A stretch of 10,251 nucleotides of DNA, from NCBI GenBank assembly GCA_026991005.1, contig JALXCH010000635.1, positions 1-10,251 on the forward strand. Reading direction: 5' to 3'. The notes under the pieces are model-generated. The model was not told where the DNA came from and did not search any database. It saw only the letters and a list, made by a program, of their open reading frames with translations. Of this stretch, positions 1 to 5,760 are shown piece after piece. The position numbers and the translations under genes were made by a program. The stretch is from Calditrichia bacterium (lineage in GTDB: Bacteria > Calditrichota > Calditrichia > RBG-13-44-9). The stretch's first letter is position 1; every line of letters begins with the position of its first letter.

Positions 1-1
1 T

Positions 2-634
2 AATAAAGGCGCTGCCCTGGCATCTTTGGGCGATCTGCTCGCCAATCTTTCAGAATATGAAGCTGCCCGTAGCGCCTATAAGAAGGCCATTGCCAGTTTT
101 GAAGAAGCCCTGCGCCGGGCGCCGGATAACATTAGCGCCCATCACGATAAAGGCAATGCTCTGGCAAAATTGGGGTATTTGTTCGCCGACCTCTCGGAGC
201 ATGCGGCTGCTCGCAGCGCTTATAAGCAAGCTATTGCCAGTTATGAAGAAGCCCTGCGCCGGGCGCCGGATCTGGTTCAAACCCACAACAACAAAGGCAA
301 AGCCTTGGAAGCTCTGGGCAATCTGCTTGCCGGTCTTTCAGAGCATGAATCTGCCCGGCAAGTCTATAAGCAAGCCATTGCCAGTTATGAAGCAGCTCTA
401 AGACTGGCGCCGGATGATATCATAGCCCTTTATAATGTTGCCTTGACTGAGATACAACTTGCTATATTGCACAAAGAAGTAGGAGAAATTCCTACCGCCT
501 ATACTCTTTTACAACAGGCTCACCTTCGGCTACAGCAAACCCTGCGGCTGGCTCCTAAGGATATTATAAAACTATTAGAAATAATGGAACAACTGCTGGC
601 GGAATGGTGCGGTGATGAAAGTGGAGATAGGTAA
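2..634 (+). CDS. TPR-repeat protein, C-terminal part (5' end outside window)
   Basis: The frame is open to the left edge: the first seven codons continue the repeat pattern, so this is the 3' part of a longer gene. The TTG at 26 is not a convincing start. The protein is built of tetratricopeptide-like units with a 48-residue period. Each has a Leu-Gly near its beginning, then Ala-Arg, Tyr-Lys-x-Ala-Ile-Ala-Ser and a closing Ala-Leu-Arg-x-Ala-Pro-Asp. Three units are good and a fourth is degenerate, followed by a short helical, acidic tail. No catalytic motif or membrane segment is visible in this part. TPR arrays are protein-binding scaffolds; the partner cannot be told from here. It converges on the ATPase gene and is not part of the metabolic operon. 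The family call is firm, the function unknown. Confidence 0.85.
   Translation, partial: NKGAALASLGDLLANLSEYEAARSAYKKAIASFEEALRRAPDNISAHHDKGNALAKLGYLFADLSEHAAARSAYKQAIASYEEALRRAPDLVQTHNNKGKALEALGNLLAGLSEHESARQVYKQAIASYEAALRLAPDDIIALYNVALTEIQLAILHKEVGEIPTAYTLLQQAHLRLQQTLRLAPKDIIKLLEIMEQLLAEWCGDESGDR
5..580 (+). repeat. Tandem 144-bp coding repeats (four TPR-like units)
   Basis: Units begin at about 5, 149, 293 and 437, exactly 144 bases (48 codons) apart. Units 1 and 2 share an identical 27-base stretch at 101-127 and 245-271, coding Glu-Glu-Ala-Leu-Arg-Arg-Ala-Pro-Asp. Unit 3 is more diverged and unit 4 keeps only the Ala-Leu/Leu-Arg-Leu-Ala-Pro skeleton. The DNA identity suggests recent duplication or gene conversion of units 1-2. 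The array probably continues left of the window. Confidence 0.85.
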
Positions 635-736
635 CGGGAGATCTGTCCCATCCCAATGGTTCCCTTTCCGAAAATATTCCTTCACCTCTCGGCTCTGCCG
701 AACTGTCATCCCAAAATCCCTTTTCATAACAAACAT
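635..736. other. Convergent intergenic spacer with short hairpins
   Basis: This spacer lies between the stop codons of two convergent genes. It holds a 5-bp stem with a 3-base loop at 689-701 (TCGGC/GCCGA) and a GGGA/TCCC pairing just after the TPR stop (about 636-649). Neither is followed by a clear T-run on either strand, so terminator function is not demonstrated. The phrase CTGTCATCCC at 703-712 resembles common intergenic REP-type repeats, but only one copy is visible. No gene is seen. Confidence 0.4.
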
Positions 737-2137
737 CTATTGGTTATGGGTAATTTTATAATCTCTCAAATCAACCATTTTAACCTGCGGAAATTGCTGT
801 GGCACTCCTTTTTTAAATCCGGCACGGGATAGGAATATCCATTCTATTGGCCCTTTCACATATGGCTGAATCCAACGCTGTTTCTCCAGCAAATCCCGCA
901 CCGCTTCGGCGCCCACCGGGGAACGCGTCCATTTTATCTCCCCCACCACCGTGCGTCCATCCGTGGTGTAACCCATAATGTCAATCTCGGTGTTCCGGTT
1001 CCAGAACCGCCCCAGACGCTCAAATTGAAATCCAAAACGGAAAAAATCCGTTTGCAATAATTGATGAATTATCGGCTGGCAATTCTGAGCCACATAGGCA
1101 TCAAACCGGGCTCGCACCACTTCGGTGAAGATTTTATCTGTTTGTCCCGTTTCCAAGGCATGGCGGTAAGGAAACACAAACCGAAACCAGAAATTCATGA
1201 AATAATCATTTAAAAAGAAAAGCCCTTTTTTGGATTTATGGGGATTCCCCTCGGTTACCGGCACTTCCCGACGGATTAATCTCAATTCGGCCAACGTGGC
1301 AAGGTACTTGGTTAAATTGGAGCGGTCGTAACCCGTCCTGGAGGAAATTTCTCCGAATTTACGACTGCCGGTGGCAATGGCTTTTAAAATGGGAAAGTAG
1401 CTGCGTGGAGTGCGGAATTCGCCGCGAAGCAAAAACTCCACTTCTTCAAAAAGCGTTTCGCCATAAGTTAAAATTTCCTTCTTGATGGCCGTTAACGGAT
1501 TGGCATGCTGCGACAGGATCGCGGAATAAAACGGAACACCACCGGTAATGGCGTACCATTCAATGGCACGGATGAGGGAATCATCGGAGAAAAAAAGCCG
1601 GTTTTCCAGCACATTAAACGGTTCGACAAACCATTGCCCGGTGCGTCGGCCATAGAGCGGCGATTTTCCGTTCAAGGTCTCCCGCTCCATCATGGAAAGC
1701 GCCGAGCCGTTTAAGAGGAGAAACACATTGGGATTTTCCATGAAATGCTCATCCCAGTATTTTTGCAGTATCGTGCTCAATCCCGGTGATGATTCCACCA
1801 AATAGGGGTATTCATCAATAATAATAGCCGTGCGTCGTGTAATCTTCTGATTTAAATAAAGAAAAAATTCCTCCCATCGCTCCAGGGGACGGGTCTGTAA
1901 CAGGGGATCCTGAAAGAAAGAAGCCAATTCCCTGGAAAAACCGGCTAATTGGTCTTTTACAGAAGATATTGGGCTCATCAGATACAGTCCATTGACTCGA
2001 TTGCAGAATTCCTTTAACAGAAAAGTTTTACCGACCCGGCGGCGCCCGCGGAAAATAAGTAATTCCGCTTTGTTGGAATGATATTTTGTCAACAAAAACT
2101 CCAATTCCCGCTGGCGATTAAAAAATGTCTTTTCCAT
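737..2137 (-). CDS. AAA-type ATPase with C-terminal DUF234/nuclease-like domain
   Basis: This 466-residue protein resembles the archaeal-type ATPase family (Pfam ATPase_2 plus DUF234). The Walker A motif is GRRRVGKT at residues 31-38. Walker B is a run of Ile ending in Asp-Glu at 108-109, and an Asn-Gly-Ser at 143-145 fits sensor 1. A winged-helix-like region lies at about 243-295. The C-terminal region (about 305-466) ends in a PD-(D/E)XK-like pattern: Glu384-x-Asp386, then Glu400-Ile-Lys402. Family members are often stand-alone and poorly characterised; NTP-driven DNA or protein remodelling is inferred. The ATG at 2137 fits the N-terminus (Phe-x-x-Arg-x-x-Glu-Leu, usual just before Walker A). 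No Shine-Dalgarno site precedes it, and a TATAAT box lies 18 bases upstream. It is separate from the downstream-facing operon and may be laterally acquired, though this is unproven. Confidence 0.88.
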   Translation of the reverse strand: MEKTFFNRQRELEFLLTKYHSNKAELLIFRGRRRVGKTFLLKEFCNRVNGLYLMSPISSVKDQLAGFSRELASFFQDPLLQTRPLERWEEFFLYLNQKITRRTAIIIDEYPYLVESSPGLSTILQKYWDEHFMENPNVFLLLNGSALSMMERETLNGKSPLYGRRTGQWFVEPFNVLENRLFFSDDSLIRAIEWYAITGGVPFYSAILSQHANPLTAIKKEILTYGETLFEEVEFLLRGEFRTPRSYFPILKAIATGSRKFGEISSRTGYDRSNLTKYLATLAELRLIRREVPVTEGNPHKSKKGLFFLNDYFMNFWFRFVFPYRHALETGQTDKIFTEVVRARFDAYVAQNCQPIIHQLLQTDFFRFGFQFERLGRFWNRNTEIDIMGYTTDGRTVVGEIKWTRSPVGAEAVRDLLEKQRWIQPYVKGPIEWIFLSRAGFKKGVPQQFPQVKMVDLRDYKITHNQ

Positions 2138-2155
2138 AAATGTGGTGAACTGTTT

Positions 2156-2184
2156 ATTATACTTTAATTACCACTTATTTGAAA
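2156..2184 (-). promoter_or_regulatory. Candidate promoter of the ATPase gene
   Basis: On the minus strand a perfect TATAAT sits at 2161-2156, in AT-rich sequence 18 bases before the ATPase ATG. With a 17-base spacer the -35 position (2184-2179) reads TTTCAA, only 3 of 6 matches to TTGACA, so the call rests on the -10 box. The predicted transcript would have a leader of about 11 bases, in line with the absence of a Shine-Dalgarno site. Confidence 0.45.
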
Positions 2185-2377
2185 TATAAAATAATCGGTG
2201 GCAAAACAAATAGCAAGATGTCTGGAAAATTCGGGATCTCTGGTAAATTGAAAAGCAGGCAATTTTTATGGGAAGATAATCCGGAACATCAGGTAGGTTT
2301 TTCTCACCCTTCCGGACTCTGGAATAATTCACCCATTTCGGGAGATCATCTGCAGTACCAGAGTTTAATTACGGGAG

Positions 2378-2399
2378 AAAAGGGAGCTTCCGGAATCCC
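2378..2399 (-). terminator. Weak candidate terminator after ackA
   Basis: On the minus strand, about 44 bases after the ackA stop, GGGA pairs with TCCC across a 10-base loop that contains the palindrome TTCCGGAA. TTTTC follows directly. The stem is only 4 bp, so this is suggestive at best. It is the only hairpin plus T-run I see at the end of the long operon. Confidence 0.25.
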
Positions 2400-2443
2400 G
2401 CTCTATTCAAAGGTAGAATTCAGGTTCTCGGTATTGCTTATGC

Positions 2444-3658
2444 TTACCCCTGCCCCCGCATCTCTTCCACAATGCGGGCGGTATCCATAGCGATGACCAA
2501 CTCTTCGTTGGTGGGAATCACCATAATCTTCACCGGCGAATCATCGGCGGAAATGATGGTTTCTTTTCCCTTTTCCACATGTTCATTCTTCTCATTATCC
2601 AGATGGATTCCCAGAAACTCCAGTCCCTCGCACACCCGGCGGCGCACAAAGGCGCTGTTCTCGCCGATACCCGCAGTAAATGCCACAATATCCACCCCAC
2701 CCATCGCTGCGGCGTAGGCACCAATGTATTTTTTGATACGGTAGGTGTAAATATCCATCGCCAGGCGGGCACGGTCGTGGGTCTCGTAATTTTCTTCAAT
2801 TTCGCGCATGTCGCTGCTGATGCCGCTAACGCCCAGCACACCGCTGTGTTTGTTTAACATGGTATTAATTTCGCTGGGGGTCAGTTCTTCTTTCCCCATC
2901 ACATGCAATACAATGGCGGGATCGATATCCCCGCAGCGGGTACCCATCAACAAACCTTCCAGGGGGGTAAATCCCATGCTGGTATCCACGGATTTCCCGT
3001 GCTTTACCGCGGCAATGCTGGAGCCGTTCCCCAGGTGGCAGGTAATGATGCGCAACTCCTCTTTGGTTTTTCCCAGAAGCTGCGCCGCATGGTAAGAAAC
3101 ATAGCGGTGCGAAGTCCCGTGAAATCCGTAGCGGCGGATACCATGCCGTTTGTACAGAGCGTAGGGAATCCCGTACACATAGGCATAATCCGGCATAGTT
3201 TGATGAAATGCCGTATCGAATACCCCCACCTGAGGTACATTGGGTAACAGCGCCTGGGCTGCTTTAATACCCTTTATATTGGCCGGATTATGGAGTGGCG
3301 CATAATCGATACATTTGGTAAGTTCGGCAATGACTTCCGGGGTAATGAGCACAGAGCCGCTAAATGCCTCGCCACCGTGTACCACCCGATGCCCCACCGC
3401 ATCGATTTCGTTTTTATCCTTCAGCACCCCGTGATTCTTACTTAACAGGATGGTTAGCACATACTCGATAGCCACTTTGTGATCCAGAATCTCGCCCGTG
3501 AGTTTGATTTCCGGTTTATCGTATGCTTTATGGGTAAGCACAGCACCGGTGAGGCCAATCCGTTCCACCACCCCGCGGGCAATCACTTCGCGCGTTTCGG
3601 GAATAATAAGCTGATATTTAACCGAAGAACTACCGGCATTAAGGACCAATACTTTCAT
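2444..3658 (-). CDS. ackA: Acetate kinase
   Basis: AckA catalyses acetate + ATP to and from acetyl phosphate + ADP in the cytoplasm. The 404-residue product has the family's usual length. The N-terminal signature LVLNAGSSSVKY holds Asn7. Arg91 lies in GHRVVHGG, Asp148 in VFDTAFH, His180 in YGFHGTSH, His208 in HLGNGSS, Arg241 in GTRCGDIDP, and the C-terminal glutamate in NEE (about 385). All but the last match the Methanosarcina thermophila enzyme in number as well as identity. A frame extension to a TTG at 3691 adds 11 residues. The ATG at 3658 is preferred because it gives the canonical MKVLVLN start and is preceded by GGAGGGA. It is the last gene of the operon, 80 bases after the dehydrogenase gene. 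No phosphotransacetylase gene is in the window, so the source of acetyl phosphate must lie elsewhere. Function is near certain. Confidence 0.97.
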   Translation of the reverse strand: MKVLVLNAGSSSVKYQLIIPETREVIARGVVERIGLTGAVLTHKAYDKPEIKLTGEILDHKVAIEYVLTILLSKNHGVLKDKNEIDAVGHRVVHGGEAFSGSVLITPEVIAELTKCIDYAPLHNPANIKGIKAAQALLPNVPQVGVFDTAFHQTMPDYAYVYGIPYALYKRHGIRRYGFHGTSHRYVSYHAAQLLGKTKEELRIITCHLGNGSSIAAVKHGKSVDTSMGFTPLEGLLMGTRCGDIDPAIVLHVMGKEELTPSEINTMLNKHSGVLGVSGISSDMREIEENYETHDRARLAMDIYTYRIKKYIGAYAAAMGGVDIVAFTAGIGENSAFVRRRVCEGLEFLGIHLDNEKNEHVEKGKETIISADDSPVKIMVIPTNEELVIAMDTARIVEEMRGQG

Positions 3659-3667
3659 GAGACAGCG

Positions 3668-3674
3668 TCCCTCC
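3668..3674 (-). promoter_or_regulatory. Ribosome binding site fixing the ackA start
   Basis: GGAGGGA on the minus strand ends 9 bases before the ATG at 3658. It lies inside the coding frame that would result from the upstream TTG at 3691, which argues for the shorter AckA. Confidence 0.7.
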
Positions 3675-3738
3675 GGAAACACATGGTTCAATCATTTCTT
3701 CAACGCCTTTTTCGCACCGGGGAAAAGAGCGTCTTTGT

Positions 3739-4677
3739 TTAATCCCGACTCGCTTCGGGATATTCGAAAATTCCTTTACCTGTTTTGCGCCCCAGATGTC
3801 CGGCACGCACCAGTTTTTTCAACAGGGGGCAGGGACGATACTTCAACTCGCCCAACTCCCGGAAGAGGGCTTCCATAATGCGCAGCAACTCATCCAGCCC
3901 CATCATATCTGCCAGTGCCAGAGGTCCCATGTTAAAATTAAATCCCAGCTTCATTGCCGTATCGATGTCTTCCGCACTGGCAATGCCTTCCATCAGAATA
4001 AATAACGCTTCGTTGATAAAGGGAACAATCACGCGGGTGGTAATGTATCCGGGATACTCAAACACCTCCACAGCCGTCTTATCCAGAATCTCAGCGAATC
4101 GTTTGGTGAGTTTGAAGGTCTCGTCCGAAGTTTTCAGTCCCCGGATGATTTCCACCAGTGGAATTTTGGGTACGGGATTCAGAAAATGCATTCCAATAAT
4201 TCGATCTTCCCGATTGGTGATGGAAGCAATCTCGGTAATACTGAGGGTAGAGGTATTGGTAATGAAAATTGTTGCGGGGTCACAAATTTCATCGCATTTC
4301 TTGAAGATGTTTTGTTTCAGTTCCAGGTCTTCGGGAACCGATTCAATCACCAGGTCGCCCAGGCGGGCGTCATCCAGATTCCAGGAGAGCACAATGCGGT
4401 TCAGGATGTTTTTCTTTTCGCTGGCGGTCATGGTCCAACGGGCAATTTCGCGATCAATGTTCCGTTCGATGCCTTCCAGCGCCCGTTTGGCACTCTCTTC
4501 GTCCTTCTCAATAATCACTACATCCAGTCCTTTGGATGCCACCAACTGGCTAATCCCCTGCCCCATGGTACCAGCTCCAATCACCACCACCTTTTTAAAT
4601 TGCTGGTCTTCCTCCATGGGCAGCGCCCCCTCTTGCGAGAGGATACCGATATCCAGAACTTTTTTCTCTTCGCTCAT
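3739..4677 (-). CDS. hbd: 3-hydroxyacyl-CoA (3-hydroxybutyryl-CoA) dehydrogenase
   Basis: This family oxidises 3-hydroxyacyl-CoA to 3-ketoacyl-CoA with NAD(P), or runs in reverse, in beta-oxidation or butyrate-type pathways. Of 312 residues, the Rossmann motif GAGTMGQGI lies at 34-42 and the substrate-side serine at about 143 in NTSTLS. The catalytic His164 is in GMHFLNPVP and Glu176 in LVEII. The C-terminal helical dimerisation domain contains [14 protein letters not shown] (248-262) and GRKTGKG near the end. The usual catalytic-site Asn in a GF(I/V)VNR motif is Thr214 here (GYITTR). The 27-residue N-terminal extension is longer than usual. The ATG at 4677 has a GAGGG six bases upstream. An internal ATG at 4617 would give a family-like N-terminus, and GAGGGGG lies upstream of it at longer range. 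Substrate chain length cannot be read; the symbol is tentative. Confidence 0.9.
   Translation of the reverse strand: MSEEKKVLDIGILSQEGALPMEEDQQFKKVVVIGAGTMGQGISQLVASKGLDVVIIEKDEESAKRALEGIERNIDREIARWTMTASEKKNILNRIVLSWNLDDARLGDLVIESVPEDLELKQNIFKKCDEICDPATIFITNTSTLSITEIASITNREDRIIGMHFLNPVPKIPLVEIIRGLKTSDETFKLTKRFAEILDKTAVEVFEYPGYITTRVIVPFINEALFILMEGIASAEDIDTAMKLGFNFNMGPLALADMMGLDELLRIMEALFRELGELKYRPCPLLKKLVRAGHLGRKTGKGIFEYPEASRD
3742..3761. other. 7-bp hairpin forming the 3' end of the hbd coding sequence
   Basis: ATCCCGA (3742-3748) pairs perfectly with TCGGGAT (3755-3761) around a 6-base loop, directly before the hbd stop codon at 3739-3741. It encodes the last residues, Pro-Glu-Ala-Ser-Arg-Asp. 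No T-run follows on the minus strand, so it is not a standard terminator. The look is like a REP-type element that became the gene's end, but only one copy is seen. Confidence 0.4.
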
Positions 4678-4732
4678 ACGCTTCCCTCAATGTTTTGTAC
4701 TTAGACCTTTTGCTCTCCTGTCCTGCCCACGG

Positions 4733-5158
4733 TTACAAACATGCCAGAAGCTCTTTTTCCGAGAAAAAGAAAGCCACTTCCTTGGCAGCATTTTCTACAC
4801 TATCGGAAGCATGGATGCAGTTAAATTGAATGCTTTTTCCGTAATCTTTGCGAATGGTACCTTCCGCCGCTTTCTGAGGATCGGTGGCACCGATGAACTG
4901 GCGAAAATCTTCCACACAATTTTCTTTTTCCAGCACCATCACCACAACTTTACCACTGGTCATGTATTCCACCAGTTCCCCGTAAAAGGGCCGTTCTTTG
5001 TGCACCAGATAGAATTGTTCGGCATCTCTTTTCATAAGCTTAACCATTTTCAGGCCTAATATTTCGTAACCCGCTTTTTCGATGCGGGCAATGATATCGC
5101 CAATATGTTTTTCTGCCACACATTCCGGCTTGATAATCGTGAGTGTTCTCTGTTTCAA
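4733..5158 (-). CDS. ndk: Nucleoside-diphosphate kinase
   Basis: Ndk transfers the gamma phosphate between nucleoside di- and triphosphates through a phosphohistidine. The 141-residue length is standard. Lys10 lies in the TIIKPE motif, Tyr50 and the KERPF segment (54-58) follow, and GATDP is at 90-94. Arg103 and Asn113 precede the catalytic His116 in NCIHASDSVE, which fits the family signature Asn-x-x-His-(Gly/Ala)-Ser-Asp. The common KPDAV is KPECV here, a mild variation. The start is TTG at 5158, chosen because GGAGGG lies 6 bases upstream and the frame begins at the usual place; no ATG fits. It begins 2 bases after the korC stop, so translation is probably coupled. Placement next to succinyl-CoA synthetase suggests it equilibrates the nucleotide made by that enzyme. 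Confidence 0.96.
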   Translation of the reverse strand: MKQRTLTIIKPECVAEKHIGDIIARIEKAGYEILGLKMVKLMKRDAEQFYLVHKERPFYGELVEYMTSGKVVVMVLEKENCVEDFRQFIGATDPQKAAEGTIRKDYGKSIQFNCIHASDSVENAAKEVAFFFSEKELLACL

Positions 5159-5160
5159 GA

Positions 5161-5760
5161 TTAGCCCTCCGTTGTTACTTCAAACTGTTTCAAATAATCC
5201 CTGGCCAGCTGGCGACCCAGTTCCAGAGCCTTCAGGTTGAGAGGTTCGGTTCCTTTCGGCACCCGGTTCAACACCGCCTTTTTCAGGGATTCGTATTTTA
5301 CTACTTTACTGATTTCCACCAGTGCTCCCAGCGCTACCACGTTGGTGGTCATCACCCGGCCTACTTTTTCGCGTGCGGTTTGAATGAGCGGCAGCGCCAC
5401 CACATTCACCGGCGGGAGATGTTCCACCGCATCGGAATCCACCAACAGCAATCCATCCTCTTTCAGGTCGCGGGCGTATTTATCGCACGATTCCTGATTG
5501 AGCGCCAGAAGGTAATCCACCCGGGTAGTTTTGGGGTAAAGAATTTCGCCATCACTGATAATCACTTCGCTTTTGCTGGCACCGCCGCGGGCTTCCGGCC
5601 CGTAGCTCTGGGTTTGCACCGCATTTTTCCCTTCGAAAATAGCGGCGGCTTCGGCCAGAATCACACCCGCCAGAATTAACCCCTGTCCACCCGAGCCGCT
5701 TAAACGAATCTCAATCTTTTTCTTTGGCTGTTTCTTTTTGTTTTTCTCCTTGGGATTCAT
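5161..5760 (-). CDS. korC: 2-oxoacid:ferredoxin oxidoreductase, gamma subunit
   Basis: This is the gamma subunit of the thiamine-diphosphate, iron-sulfur enzyme that converts 2-oxoacid, CoA and oxidised ferredoxin to acyl-CoA, CO2 and reduced ferredoxin. In 199 residues the GSGGQG loop is at 22-27, SYGPEARGG at 52-60 and TTNVVALGAL at 138-147, all hallmarks of the gamma domain (POR family). The C-terminus is helical. The first 15 residues are an unusual lysine-rich leader before the IEIRLSGSGGQG core. The ATG at 5760 is the only plausible start and has AGAGGA five bases upstream, inside korB. As a result the gene overlaps korB by 50 bases in another frame. The 2-oxoglutarate assignment rests on the adjacent sucCD, not on this subunit. 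Confidence 0.93.
   Translation of the reverse strand: MNPKEKNKKKQPKKKIEIRLSGSGGQGLILAGVILAEAAAIFEGKNAVQTQSYGPEARGGASKSEVIISDGEILYPKTTRVDYLLALNQESCDKYARDLKEDGLLLVDSDAVEHLPPVNVVALPLIQTAREKVGRVMTTNVVALGALVEISKVVKYESLKKAVLNRVPKGTEPLNLKALELGRQLARDYLKQFEVTTEG
5165..5170 (-). promoter_or_regulatory. Ribosome binding site of ndk inside the korC 3' end
   Basis: GGAGGG on the minus strand lies within the last sense codons of korC (Thr-Glu-Gly) and ends 6 bases before the ndk TTG. It supports the non-ATG start and coupling to korC translation. Confidence 0.75.

Larger units (their letters stand above)
2138..2443. other. AT-rich intergenic region, no convincing gene
   Basis: This region separates the ATPase start from the ackA stop. 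A plus-strand frame is open from a TTG at 2179 into the 3' end of ackA, but it has no ribosome binding site and no recognisable protein pattern. Visible structure is a 7-bp inverted repeat (ACTCTGG at 2316-2322, CCAGAGT at 2358-2364) with a 35-base spacer. There are also three copies of a TCTGG(A/T)(A)AATT-like phrase at 2221, 2239 and 2318. The ATPase promoter lies at its left end and a weak operon terminator candidate at its right end. It could be a decayed gene or a regulatory spacer. Confidence 0.5.

Noticed and set aside
2179..2490. Possible small plus-strand gene between the ATPase gene and ackA (103 codons from TTG, or from ATG at 2218)
   Set aside because: There is no Shine-Dalgarno before either start, no protein pattern is recognised, and it runs 47 bases into the 3' end of ackA antisense. 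It is treated as non-coding.
3659..3691. Eleven-residue N-terminal extension of AckA from a TTG
   Set aside because: The conserved MKVLVLNAGSSS start and GGAGGGA at 9 bases favour the ATG at 3658.
3742..3761. Hairpin at the hbd end as a rho-independent terminator
   Set aside because: No T-run follows on the minus strand, and the stem lies within the coding sequence up to the stop codon.
3785..5059. Long plus-strand open frame (about 424 codons) opposite hbd and ndk
   Set aside because: It lies antisense to two strongly recognised enzymes, crosses their gap, and its translation is Ser/Arg/Phe-rich without any family pattern. It is a codon-bias artefact.
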